NCBI RefSeq assembly: GCF_030056815.1
Contig: NZ_JASHKR010000006.1
Span: 115,125 to 179,124 of the forward strand
Source of the DNA: Rhodococcus sp. IEGM 1379
GTDB taxonomy: Bacteria > Actinomycetota > Actinomycetes > Mycobacteriales > Mycobacteriaceae
DNA length: 64,000 bases
Direction of reading: 5' to 3'
A program made the position numbers and the translations under genes. Under the pieces are notes generated by a model. That model ran no database searches. It was given only the letters and a program-made list of their open reading frames with translations, and was not told the DNA's origin. Positions 34,476 to 42,624 of this stretch are shown here, piece by piece. Each line of letters begins with the position of its first letter. Within the stretch, counting starts at the first letter, position 1.

Positions 34476-35741
34476 GTGACCGGCAACAACGCAGATCAGA
34501 CTCCCGCCCGCCCAACCAGCGCGCGACCGGCAAACTCTTCGATGCCTGTCGTCACCATGATCGGTGGCGGACAGCTGGCCCGAATGACGCACCAGGCAGC
34601 GGTCGCTCTCGGCCAGACGCTTCGTGTGCTCTCGGGCACGGCCGGAGAGCCGGCGGCGCAGGTCAGCCCTGATGTCGTCCTGGGTAGCCACGACGATCTC
34701 GACGCACTGCGAGCAGCAGCCGTCGGATCCAACGCGCTCACGTTCGATCACGAGCAGGTTCCGACCGAGCACCTCGAGGTGCTGGTCGCCGAGGGCGTCA
34801 ACGTGCAGCCGCCGCCGCACGCGCTCATCTTCGCTCAGGACAAATTGCTGATGCGTCGCAAGCTGGCCGAGTTGGGTGCACCGATTCCCGCGTACGCCGA
34901 GGTGACGTGGGCCGAGGACGTCGTACGTTTCGGGGCCGAGCACGGCTGGCCGGTAGTCATCAAGGCAACACGCGGCGGCTACGACGGCCGCGGAGTGTGG
35001 ATCACCGACGACTCCGAGGAAGCCGAGGCGATCGTCACGGAGCAGTTGGACAAGGGTGTGCCGCTGATCGTCGAGGAAATGGTCTCGATGCGCCGTGAGC
35101 TGTCGGCAATGGTGGCGCGGTCACCGTTCGGGCAGGGTGCGTCGTGGCCCGTCGTGGAGACCGTGCAGCGAAACGGCCAGTGCGCCGTGGTGATCGCACC
35201 GGCTCCCGATCTTTCCGACGCCGTGGCTGCAGAAGCCGAACAGTTGGCGCTGCGGATCGCGTCGGAACTCGGTGTTGTCGGCGCGATGGCGATGGAACTG
35301 TTCGAGACCACCGACGGCCGCCTGATTGTCAACGAACTGGCGATGCGTCCGCACAACTCCGGCCACTGGACCATGGACGGTGCCCGTACCTCGCAGTTCG
35401 AGCAGCACCTGCGCGCGGTACTCGACTACCCACTCGGCGATACCACGCCCATCGCGCCGGTCACGGTGATGGCAAATGTGTTGGGTGCCCCCGAAGCTCC
35501 CGAGATGACGATGGACGAGCGCGTCCATCACCTCTTCGCACGGATGCCGGATGCCAAGATTCACCTCTATGGCAAGGGTGAGCGCAAGGATCGCAAGATC
35601 GGGCACGTCAACATCGTCGGCGGCGCCGGTTCGATCGACGATCCGAATTATGTTGCCGCAGTTCGGGAACGGGCTGAACGGGCAGCGCATTGGCTTTCGT
35701 ACGCAGTTTGGACCGATGGATGGGATGTACACGGTGAGTGA
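34476..35741 (+). CDS. purK: 5-(carboxyamino)imidazole ribonucleotide synthase
   Basis: A 421-residue ATP-grasp enzyme. It uses ATP and bicarbonate to carboxylate AIR to N5-CAIR in purine biosynthesis. The N-terminal [10 protein letters not shown] and the ATP-grasp loop [13 protein letters not shown] are diagnostic, and [14 protein letters not shown] carries the substrate-contacting residues. The start is uncertain: ATG at 34458, GTG at 34476 and ATG at 34542 are in frame; I favour GTG 34476, which has a CAATAT -10-like hexamer 8 bases before it. purE overlaps its end by eight bases. Confidence 0.9.
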   Translation: MTGNNADQTPARPTSARPANSSMPVVTMIGGGQLARMTHQAAVALGQTLRVLSGTAGEPAAQVSPDVVLGSHDDLDALRAAAVGSNALTFDHEQVPTEHLEVLVAEGVNVQPPPHALIFAQDKLLMRRKLAELGAPIPAYAEVTWAEDVVRFGAEHGWPVVIKATRGGYDGRGVWITDDSEEAEAIVTEQLDKGVPLIVEEMVSMRRELSAMVARSPFGQGASWPVVETVQRNGQCAVVIAPAPDLSDAVAAEAEQLALRIASELGVVGAMAMELFETTDGRLIVNELAMRPHNSGHWTMDGARTSQFEQHLRAVLDYPLGDTTPIAPVTVMANVLGAPEAPEMTMDERVHHLFARMPDAKIHLYGKGERKDRKIGHVNIVGGAGSIDDPNYVAAVRERAERAAHWLSYAVWTDGWDVHGE

Positions 35742-36243
35742 AAGTATGGGCGCACAGGTCGGCCTGATCATGGGCAGTGACTCGGATTGGCCGGTCATGG
35801 AGGCCGCAGCCGAAGCGCTCGCCGAGTTCGGAATCCGCTTCGAGGTCGGTGTTGTCTCCGCGCACCGCACGCCTCAGCGGATGCTCGACTACGCCAAGGA
35901 TGCAGCGGGCCGCGGCATCAAGGTCATCATCGCCGGAGCCGGCGGGGCGGCGCACCTTCCCGGAATGGTTGCCTCCGCAACACCGTTGCCCGTCATCGGT
36001 GTACCGGTTCCGCTGAAGTACCTCGACGGTATGGACTCCCTGCTGTCCATAGTCCAGATGCCGGCCGGTGTGCCGGTGGCGACGGTATCCATCGGCGGCG
36101 CTCGCAATGCCGGCCTGCTGGCGGCACGCATTCTCGGAGCTTCGGATCCGGCTCTGCAGGCTGCCATGGTGGTTTTCCAGGAAAGCCTCGAAGCGATGGT
36201 TCTGGAGAAGGACAAGGCGCTGCGCGACAAGCTGCTGGGCTAG
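35734..36243 (+). CDS. purE: N5-carboxyaminoimidazole ribonucleotide mutase
   Basis: A 169-residue class I PurE. The substrate loop is [11 protein letters not shown], followed by SAHRTPQRM with the catalytic histidine and [12 protein letters not shown]. It isomerises N5-CAIR to CAIR, following PurK. The GTG at 35734 overlaps the purK end; an ATG at 35746 is also possible. Coupling with purK is conserved in actinobacteria. The gene is intact. Confidence 0.93.
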   Translation: MSESMGAQVGLIMGSDSDWPVMEAAAEALAEFGIRFEVGVVSAHRTPQRMLDYAKDAAGRGIKVIIAGAGGAAHLPGMVASATPLPVIGVPVPLKYLDGMDSLLSIVQMPAGVPVATVSIGGARNAGLLAARILGASDPALQAAMVVFQESLEAMVLEKDKALRDKLLG

Positions 36244-36252
36244 AGATTTTTC

Positions 36253-36630
36253 GTGCCTGAACATCGCGGCCTGCCGCTGATCCGAGCTAGTCGGGGCAGC
36301 GCGCAGGCCGCCTTTGTTACACGCCTGGCACTGCTCTATGCGCGACTCCTGGGTGCCGACGTCACATTCGACCCGGAATTCGGCATATTTGTCGCCACCG
36401 GAATGCGCCGCGGATTTGCCCGCGGCGGAACAACTCTCGGTGGGGTGTACCTCACGCGTCGCAATATCGCCCGCGCAGTGCTCCGGCACGAAGCGATTCA
36501 CGCGGACCAATGGGCAAGGTACGGAATCGTATTCGGGGCGAAATACCTCGTCGAAGAGATCCGGCACCCCGGCCGGAAGAATCGCTTCGAGATCGAGGCG
36601 GGACTCGCAGACGGCGGCTACACGAGCTGA
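36253..36630 (+). CDS. Small protein with HExxH (zincin-like) motif
   Basis: A 125-residue protein I cannot name. It contains RHEAIHADQW at about residue 78-87, giving HEAIH, the HExxH zinc-binding core of metallopeptidases, and a downstream RFEIEAGLADGGY that could supply a third ligand glutamate. It has no signal peptide; residues 20-35 are moderately hydrophobic. GTG at 36253 is 9 bases after purE, so it is likely co-transcribed with purK-purE. In mycobacteria this slot holds the unrelated fadE25. A peptidase role is an inference from one motif. Confidence 0.7.
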   Translation: MPEHRGLPLIRASRGSAQAAFVTRLALLYARLLGADVTFDPEFGIFVATGMRRGFARGGTTLGGVYLTRRNIARAVLRHEAIHADQWARYGIVFGAKYLVEEIRHPGRKNRFEIEAGLADGGYTS

Positions 36631-36635
36631 GTCGC

Positions 36636-36641
36636 TACTGT
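36636..36641 (+). promoter_or_regulatory. -10 element, leaderless histidine kinase gene
   Basis: TACTGT lies 7 bases before the ATG at 36649. Confidence 0.45.
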
Positions 36642-36648
36642 TGGCGGC

Positions 36649-37830
36649 ATGGCTCGCTTTCCGACTAGTGAACGCTTCGTCCGTTGGAGCGCGGATCATT
36701 CACGCGGTATCGATATCTGTATCGCGGTCCTGGTGACACTCTTCAGTCTGGTAGTGGCGGTAGAAACCGGCCCGCTCGCTGTGCCGATCACCCTGGGCAT
36801 GACAGTCCCGCTCGCGTGGCGGCGATCCAAGCCCGAACTTTCCGGCATGACAGTTGCGGCTTTTGCGGTCCTACACGTGATCTTTATCGGGAACACGCTG
36901 CTCGGCAGCGCGATCGCGGTGCCGATCTCGCTGTATGCGCTGGCCGCGTACGGCGCGCGATGGAGCAGCCTCACCGGGTTGGGTTTGGGGCTACTCGGGG
37001 CGATCGCGGCGGCGATCCGCTATTTCAACTACGAAGACATCGCGCTCTCGGCGTTGCTGTTTCAGTGCGTGGCGGTGATGGTCTTCGTTCTTGCCGTGTG
37101 GGCGTTCGGAGACTTACGGCGCGTCCGTACCAAGCAATTGGAGGGCCTCACGGAACGCGCGCAACTTCTCGAACTCGAGCGAGCCCAGGAAGCCGAAATC
37201 GCCACCATCAGTGAGCGTTCGCGAATCGCCCGCGAGATGCACGACATCGTCGCCCACTCGTTGACCGTCGTCATCGCCCAGGCCGACGGTGGACGCTACA
37301 GCGCAGCACAAGATCCACAGGCCGCGGTCCGGGCACTCGAAACCATCGCGGCTACGGGTCGGCAGGCCCTGACCGACATGCGGGCACTCTTGTCCGTGCT
37401 CCGCGAAGACAGTCCACGAGACTTTGCGGTGATTCCGGGCGTCGGCGATATCGCTACCCTGCTCGGTGAATTGAAGCGCAGTGGCCTCGACGTCGACGTA
37501 ACTGTCACCGGTGATCCGCGCGAACTGTCGGCAGGTGCCGGATTGACCGCGTATCGCATCATGCAGGAATCGCTGACCAATGTTCTCAAGCATGCAGGGC
37601 CGGGCGCCCACGCCGCCGTCGAGATGACCTGGACCGAAACCGAACTCGTACTCGGAATCACCGACGACGGACGCGGCGGCAGTGCTGCCTTGGTCGAATC
37701 TTCACCCGGTGGGCAAGGCCTGATCGGGATGGCGGAGCGCGCACGCCTGCACGGCGGCACTGTCATGGCGGGCCCTCGGCCCGGCGGTGGATACAGCGTG
37801 CGCGGCGTCCTGCCGTACCGGACCGGCTAG
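36649..37830 (+). CDS. NarL-type sensor histidine kinase (HisKA_3)
   Basis: A 393-residue kinase. Four to five membrane helices cover about residues 23-150 with almost no extracellular sensor, then a coiled linker (about 160-190) and the HisKA_3 motif REMHDIVAHSLTVVI with phosphorylated His198. The C-terminal HATPase has DDGRGG and GLIGMAERARLHGG. Such intramembrane-type kinases commonly pair with ABC exporters that handle cell-envelope stress or antimicrobial peptides. Here the response regulator and an ABC transporter follow directly, supporting a detoxification or envelope-stress module. Confidence 0.88.
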   Translation: MARFPTSERFVRWSADHSRGIDICIAVLVTLFSLVVAVETGPLAVPITLGMTVPLAWRRSKPELSGMTVAAFAVLHVIFIGNTLLGSAIAVPISLYALAAYGARWSSLTGLGLGLLGAIAAAIRYFNYEDIALSALLFQCVAVMVFVLAVWAFGDLRRVRTKQLEGLTERAQLLELERAQEAEIATISERSRIAREMHDIVAHSLTVVIAQADGGRYSAAQDPQAAVRALETIAATGRQALTDMRALLSVLREDSPRDFAVIPGVGDIATLLGELKRSGLDVDVTVTGDPRELSAGAGLTAYRIMQESLTNVLKHAGPGAHAAVEMTWTETELVLGITDDGRGGSAALVESSPGGQGLIGMAERARLHGGTVMAGPRPGGGYSVRGVLPYRTG

Positions 37831-37851
37831 GTGGCACTTAGGGTGAACGGC

Positions 37852-38559
37852 ATGGACGAACAGGCGAATCCGATCGCAGTGGCACTGGTCGACGATCAGC
37901 AACTGGTCCGCGCCGGCTTCCGAATGGTGATCGATTCCCAACCGGATCTCCACGTGGTGCTCGAGGCGTCCGATGGGCAGCACGCTCTCACGGAACTGGC
38001 TACCCGCCGCGTCGATGTGGTGCTCATGGACGTACAGATGCCGCGCATGGATGGAATCGAAGCAACGCGGCGGTTGCTGGCCAACCCGAACGCTCCGAAA
38101 GTGGTGGTGCTCACCACTTTCGACAACGACGAGTACGTGATGTCGGCAATCCGAGCCGGTGCCAGCGGATTCCTCCTCAAGGACGTACCACCGGAACAGT
38201 TGCTCGACGCTATTCGCACAGTGCACCGCGGTGATGCGGTGATCGAGGCCCGGGCCACTCGACGGTTGCTCCAACACGTCGGGCCACTACTCGAAGGCTC
38301 GGCGCCCGCAGTGCAGTTGCCGGAAGAGTTGACGCCGCGGGAAGTGGAAGTCCTCGAAGCCATGGCGTACGGACTGTCCAACTCGGAGATCGCCGCCAAA
38401 TTTCACGTTTCCGAAACGACCGTGAAAACCCATGTGGGACGAGTTCTTTCGAAAACCAAATCTCGAGACCGTGTGCAGGCAGTCGTCTTCGCCTTCCAAG
38501 TCGGTTTGGTTCGTCGCGCAGACCTCTTGGGTACTGCAGACTGTCCTCCCCTGGGATGA
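37852..38559 (+). CDS. NarL/LuxR-family response regulator
   Basis: A 235-residue regulator. The receiver domain has DD at 14-15 and phosphorylated Asp60 (VVLMDVQMPRMDG). The C-terminal LuxR helix-turn-helix at about 165-225 reads LTPREVEVLEAMAYGLSNSEIA. The ATG at 37852 gives the normal N-terminus and has AGGGTGA upstream; the frame is open 21 bases further. It follows the kinase by 21 bases and precedes the ABC genes by 69, so it probably activates them. Confidence 0.9.
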   Translation: MDEQANPIAVALVDDQQLVRAGFRMVIDSQPDLHVVLEASDGQHALTELATRRVDVVLMDVQMPRMDGIEATRRLLANPNAPKVVVLTTFDNDEYVMSAIRAGASGFLLKDVPPEQLLDAIRTVHRGDAVIEARATRRLLQHVGPLLEGSAPAVQLPEELTPREVEVLEAMAYGLSNSEIAAKFHVSETTVKTHVGRVLSKTKSRDRVQAVVFAFQVGLVRRADLLGTADCPPLG

Positions 38560-38615
38560 CACCCTCCCGCTGAAGATGGCCCCGCGCTCCGACGCGAACA
38601 GCGTGCGCGCTCCCA

Positions 38616-38621
38616 TACCGT
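38616..38621 (+). promoter_or_regulatory. -10 element, leaderless ABC ATPase gene
   Basis: TACCGT lies 7 bases before the ATG at 38629; the regulator could act on this promoter. Confidence 0.4.
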
Positions 38622-38628
38622 CGACACC

Positions 38629-39432
38629 ATGAATCAGCACAGGGTCAATACGCCTGGAAAAGCAGTGCCACCGGCGATCACGGCGCGTGGTGTCACCAAG
38701 ATTTACGGCACCGGCGAAACAGCTGTGCACGCACTCGGCGGCATCGACGTCGATTTCGGGCGGGGAATGTTCACGGCGATCATGGGTCCGTCCGGGTCCG
38801 GGAAGTCGACGCTCATGCATTGTCTTGCCGGTCTCGATACCGTTTCAGGTGGCAGTGTGTTCCTCGGTGATACCGAGGTGACAAAGCTAGGGGATACCGA
38901 ACTGACCGAATTGCGTCGTGAGCGTATAGGTTTCGTATTTCAGGCCTTCAATCTCTTGCCGGTGATCTCGGCGCGGGAAAACATGCTCTTGCCCATGCGG
39001 TTGGCCGGGAGCGAGCCCTCGCAGAAGTGGATGGACGAGGTGGTCACCCGGCTCGGGCTGACCCATCGCCTCGATCACTTGCCTCACGAACTCTCGGGCG
39101 GCCAGCAGCAACGCGTGGCGGTGGCGCGAGCACTACTGCCGGCGCCGGACGTGATCTTCGCGGACGAGCCGACCGGAAATCTTGATTCGCGCTCGGGGAC
39201 AGAGGTTCTCGGATTGTTGCGTACCGCAGTGCGTGAGAGCGGGCAGACGGTGGTGATGGTGACTCACGATCCCTTGGCTGCGTCGTATGCCGATCGGGTG
39301 GTATTGATCGCCGACGGTCGTATTGCCGGCGAAATCCTTCGTCCCACTGTCGATTCCGTGATCGGTGCGATGCGTGCTCTCGGTGCCGACGACCTGGCAG
39401 GCGCGCCGGAAACCGCGAGCGTGCTGCGATGA
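38629..39432 (+). CDS. ABC transporter ATP-binding protein (MacB/LolD-like)
   Basis: A 267-residue ATPase. Walker A GPSGSGKST, signature LSGGQQQR, Walker B VIFADEPTGNLD and the H-loop VTHDP are all intact. The MacB/LolD-type ATPases pair with FtsX-like permeases; the next gene overlaps by four bases and is of that type. The C-terminal 40 residues extend past the usual domain. With the upstream two-component genes it forms a typical envelope-stress cassette. Function depends on whether the broken permease is still made. Confidence 0.9.
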   Translation: MNQHRVNTPGKAVPPAITARGVTKIYGTGETAVHALGGIDVDFGRGMFTAIMGPSGSGKSTLMHCLAGLDTVSGGSVFLGDTEVTKLGDTELTELRRERIGFVFQAFNLLPVISARENMLLPMRLAGSEPSQKWMDEVVTRLGLTHRLDHLPHELSGGQQQRVAVARALLPAPDVIFADEPTGNLDSRSGTEVLGLLRTAVRESGQTVVMVTHDPLAASYADRVVLIADGRIAGEILRPTVDSVIGAMRALGADDLAGAPETASVLR

Positions 39433-39620
39433 GAGGGTTGGCAATTGCGCAGGCGAAGGCGCACGCGGGCCGCTACGTAGCATCGATCCTGGCAGTGGTG
39501 ATCGCGGTCGGGTACATCGTCGCGACGCTGACGTTGAGTTCCACGGTCGATGCCAGTATCAGTAAATCCCTTGCCTCTCAGTATGAAACGACGGACGTTG
39601 TTGCTTCCGGCCGGGAGTGA
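39429..39620 (+). pseudogene. N-terminal fragment of split FtsX-like permease
   Basis: A 63-residue piece beginning MRGLAIAQAKAHAGRYVA, with the first transmembrane helix (about residues 15-40), the normal N-terminus of a MacB/FtsX permease. It ends at a TGA (39618-39620) just where the extracytoplasmic domain begins. Inserting one base between GAG and TGA (GAG-nTG-AGT) would join it in frame to the next segment, so a one-base deletion, or a sequencing error, is the simplest explanation. The stop overlaps a GTG (GTGA), so re-initiation could still make both pieces. Confidence 0.75.
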
Positions 39621-41875
39621 GTGCCGATGCCCTGGAATCGGTTTCGGGGGTTCGCGCGGTGGCCGAGGACGTGTCGGGATCGGTCCGCGTGGATTCCGAA
39701 GTCAAGGGTGCCTCGTACGGTGAGGCGCTGTCGATTGCTGCCAGTGCGGACCTGCGGTGGCAGAAACTCGCTGAGGGTGTTTTGCCCATCGGGCCGGGAC
39801 AGGTGCTGGTGAGTGTTGACGTGGGGATCCCGGTGGGTGCCGATGTCACAGTGACAGCGGGTAACTCGGACGAGGCGACGGCGCCGACCGCACGGGTTGT
39901 CGGGCTGGTGGACTTGGCGGGATCGGCGCAGCGGCTCGGTGGAATGAAGGTATTTGCAACACCCGAGCAGGTGAGCTCGTGGGCTGGAAAGTCCGCGACG
40001 CGTGAATTCCGTATTGCCGGTGACGGTTCCAGTTCCCCGCGGCAACTCGCCGACCGCGTCGAGGCAGCGCTGCCTGCCGATGCGACGGTGATCACCGGTG
40101 CGGAAGCTACCGACGCCGCGGCTGCGCAGTTCCTGGGCGGCACCAAGATACTGAGCACGATCCTTCTGGCGTTCGGTGCCATCGCGGTGGTCGTTGCGGC
40201 ACTGGTCATCGCCAATACTTTTGCAGTTCTGCTTGCTGCTCGCACTCAGGAACTTGCATTGCTGCGGTGCGTCGGTGCAACCGCTCCGCAGGTTCACCGA
40301 AGCATCCGCGCAGAAGCCGCAGTTGTCGGAGTGGTCGCCTCGGTGATCGGTGTGGGACTCGGGGTTGGTCTCGCATGGTTGGTTGGCTGGGCCGCCACCG
40401 TTGCCGATGTGCCCGTGCCGCTCTCGACGCTGAGCGTCACGCACGTGACTGTTTTGGCCGGGCTCGCGGTGGGCATTGTGATGACCATGGTCGCAGCGTC
40501 GGCTCCGGGACGCGCCGCCACCAGGCTTTCGCCGATGGCGGCCCTTGCGCCCATGGAGTCGCAGCCGGAACGTGTTCAAGATTCCCTCGTGCGCCGTGTG
40601 TTGGGAGTTGTGCTTCTGCTGGCCGGTATTGCGATGACGGTTCTGGGCGTCAGTGGGCAGCAGGTGCTGCCGGCAACGATCGGCGGTCTGCTCTCGTTCC
40701 TGGGGATCGCAGCGTTGGCGGGGCGGATCGTTCCCGCACTGGTCAACAAGGCCGGCGGACTGCTGGCGCGTGCAATCGGTCCGGTCGGTGGCCTTGCCGC
40801 AGGTAACGCCGGCCGCAATCCGCGTCGAACATCCGCCACCGCAGTGGCATTGCTGATCGGTGTCGCACTGACGAGCACCCTGGTTGTCGGGATCGCCACC
40901 GTCAAAGCTGCTGCGCCCGGAGCCATGGACAGTCAGTTTCCGGTCGACGTGATGGTGAGCGGTTCGGATTCTGCGCCCCTGCCTGCCGCGCTCGGTACCG
41001 GCATCGGCCTGGTCGACGGTGTGAGCGCGGTGGCCGGGCTGGAAAATGCCGAACTGATTCTTGACGGACATGGTGATTTACCAGGTTACGGAGTTGATGC
41101 GGCGCAGGTGAAAGATGTTCTGCGTACCGATATTTCGGTACCGGGTGCAGGGCAATTAGTCCTCTCGCCGGCGGCGTTGACCGACTTCGGACTTGGCACC
41201 GGCGACACCGTGACGGTGCGCGGGGACCGTGGGAGCATCAACCTCAGTGTCGTCGAGGGTGTGAAAGGTCAACCGGCACTGCTGGACCGGGGGGACCTCA
41301 CTGTGGCCGCGACACTGCCAACCACTGATGCCTACTGGGTCAGGCTCGATACCGAGACCGACGACCAAGCTCTGGTAACTACCGACCGAATCACCGAACT
41401 GGCTCGCCAGGAAGCGCCGGGTAGCAATGTTCAAGGCATGACCGAGATGCGTTCGACCCTCGATTCGATCCTCGACACGATGCTCATGGTGGTTGCGGGA
41501 CTGCTGTCGGTCGCGGTCCTGATAGCGCTCATCGGTGTCGGAAACACGATGGCGCTCTCGGTCCTCGAACGACGACGCGAATCCGGGTTGCTGCGAGCAC
41601 TCGGCATGACCAAGAGGGGAATTCGGGCAATGCTTATCTGGGAAGCTCTACTCGTGGCGGGAGTCGCGTCGGTGATCGGAGTTGTGTTCGGTCTGGTGTT
41701 CGGCGTCGCGGGGACGGCATCGGTGTTCGGGATCGACGACATCGCCCTGGGTGCGGTTCCCTGGGCGCAATTGGTGGCAATTACGTTGATCGGTGGGATC
41801 TGCGGAGTGATCGCGTCACTCCTGCCCGCTCGCCGCGCCGGGATGGTCTCGCCGGTCAGTGCGCTCGCCGGTTGA
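39617..41875 (+). CDS. FtsX-like ABC transporter permease, main part (frameshifted 5' end)
   Basis: A 752-residue protein lacking the first helix, which is encoded in the preceding 63-codon frame. It starts in the first extracytoplasmic domain (LESVSGVRAVAEDVSGS) and has three helices near residues 185-290 (for example TILLAFGAIAVVVAALVIANTF), a second FtsX unit, and the last helices near 620-740 (VVAGLLSVAVLIALIGVGNT). Two FtsX domains in one chain is normal for this exporter class. GTG at 39617 overlaps the preceding stop. The intact permease would be about 815 residues. If the shift is real the exporter may be inactive or a two-chain version. Confidence 0.8.
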   Translation: MSADALESVSGVRAVAEDVSGSVRVDSEVKGASYGEALSIAASADLRWQKLAEGVLPIGPGQVLVSVDVGIPVGADVTVTAGNSDEATAPTARVVGLVDLAGSAQRLGGMKVFATPEQVSSWAGKSATREFRIAGDGSSSPRQLADRVEAALPADATVITGAEATDAAAAQFLGGTKILSTILLAFGAIAVVVAALVIANTFAVLLAARTQELALLRCVGATAPQVHRSIRAEAAVVGVVASVIGVGLGVGLAWLVGWAATVADVPVPLSTLSVTHVTVLAGLAVGIVMTMVAASAPGRAATRLSPMAALAPMESQPERVQDSLVRRVLGVVLLLAGIAMTVLGVSGQQVLPATIGGLLSFLGIAALAGRIVPALVNKAGGLLARAIGPVGGLAAGNAGRNPRRTSATAVALLIGVALTSTLVVGIATVKAAAPGAMDSQFPVDVMVSGSDSAPLPAALGTGIGLVDGVSAVAGLENAELILDGHGDLPGYGVDAAQVKDVLRTDISVPGAGQLVLSPAALTDFGLGTGDTVTVRGDRGSINLSVVEGVKGQPALLDRGDLTVAATLPTTDAYWVRLDTETDDQALVTTDRITELARQEAPGSNVQGMTEMRSTLDSILDTMLMVVAGLLSVAVLIALIGVGNTMALSVLERRRESGLLRALGMTKRGIRAMLIWEALLVAGVASVIGVVFGLVFGVAGTASVFGIDDIALGAVPWAQLVAITLIGGICGVIASLLPARRAGMVSPVSALAG

Positions 41876-41890
41876 TCGACCCTCGTTGAA

Positions 41891-42604
41891 TCAGAACTGC
41901 TTCGTGATCTTTTCGGTGCCCACTCGGCGCGCGGTAGCTTCCGCGTCCGGGTGGGCCACCTGCACGAGCGAAGCACCGGCCGCGAAGACGGCGAGTAGTC
42001 CGTCGATGAGTTCTTGCGCTGAACCCCACGACTGACTCGACAGCACTCGGTCCACGGAGGTGAGCTCGCGAGCAGTCGACGTTACCGTTGCAGCACGTAT
42101 GGTTTCCGCGACCGATCGACCTTCCAGTGCGGATCCGGCTCCGGCACTGCGGAACTGATCGCCATGCACACGAATGGAGGTCGCGTAGTCCGCAACTCCG
42201 ATCGGCAGGTCACTCAAGCCTTTTCCGAAAGCGTCGAGCGAGAGAGCCGCAACCTCGGGCACATCAGTGACGTCGACGAGACGGTCCTCGGTGACAAAAG
42301 CGAGTTCGGTATCAGAATCGGGGGAGAGGACTACCTCGCACCCAGCCCACCACACACCGAGCAGCACGGCAACACTCTGCCAGTGTGCGGGCAGCAGCAC
42401 GGCGACCTTCGCGCCCGGGTCGAGAGAGAACTCGTCGACCACCATGTTCGCGGTCTTGGCCGCCCAGTTCATCAAGGTGCTCGCCGAGAGTTCGATGCGC
42501 TCGCCGCTCGCGTCGTCGTAGTACGTGATCCGCGGGCCTGCTGGGTCGGCAGCCAGGATCGGTCCGAGGAGCGCGTCGGTCAGGTTGTCGACAGGTGAAG
42601 GCAT
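41891..42604 (-). CDS. TIGR03089 family protein (AMP-ligase-like)
   Basis: A 237-residue protein of the TIGR03089 family, found next to rmlD/LCP genes in actinobacteria (Rv3268-like). It resembles the N-terminal part of AMP-binding acyl-CoA synthetases (ITYYDDASGERIELSASTLMNWAAKTANMV) but lacks the ATP-binding P-loop and the C-terminal domain. It is therefore probably not a full ligase. TAAACT, 6 bases before the ATG at 42604, predicts a leaderless mRNA. The last codons face the permease end with 15 bases between. Role unknown. Confidence 0.82.
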   Translation of the reverse strand: MPSPVDNLTDALLGPILAADPAGPRITYYDDASGERIELSASTLMNWAAKTANMVVDEFSLDPGAKVAVLLPAHWQSVAVLLGVWWAGCEVVLSPDSDTELAFVTEDRLVDVTDVPEVAALSLDAFGKGLSDLPIGVADYATSIRVHGDQFRSAGAGSALEGRSVAETIRAATVTSTARELTSVDRVLSSQSWGSAQELIDGLLAVFAAGASLVQVAHPDAEATARRVGTEKITKQF

Positions 42605-42610
42605 CAGGTC

Positions 42611-42616
42611 AGTTTA
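42611..42616 (-). promoter_or_regulatory. -10 element, leaderless TIGR03089 gene
   Basis: Reverse-strand TAAACT ends 6 bases before the ATG at 42604. Confidence 0.45.
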
Positions 42617-42624
42617 CGCAGTGG

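Noticed and set aside
39578..41071. About 500-codon frame antisense to the ABC permease
   Set aside because: Arg/His/Gln-rich composition and overlap with clear transmembrane coding sequence show it is a shadow.
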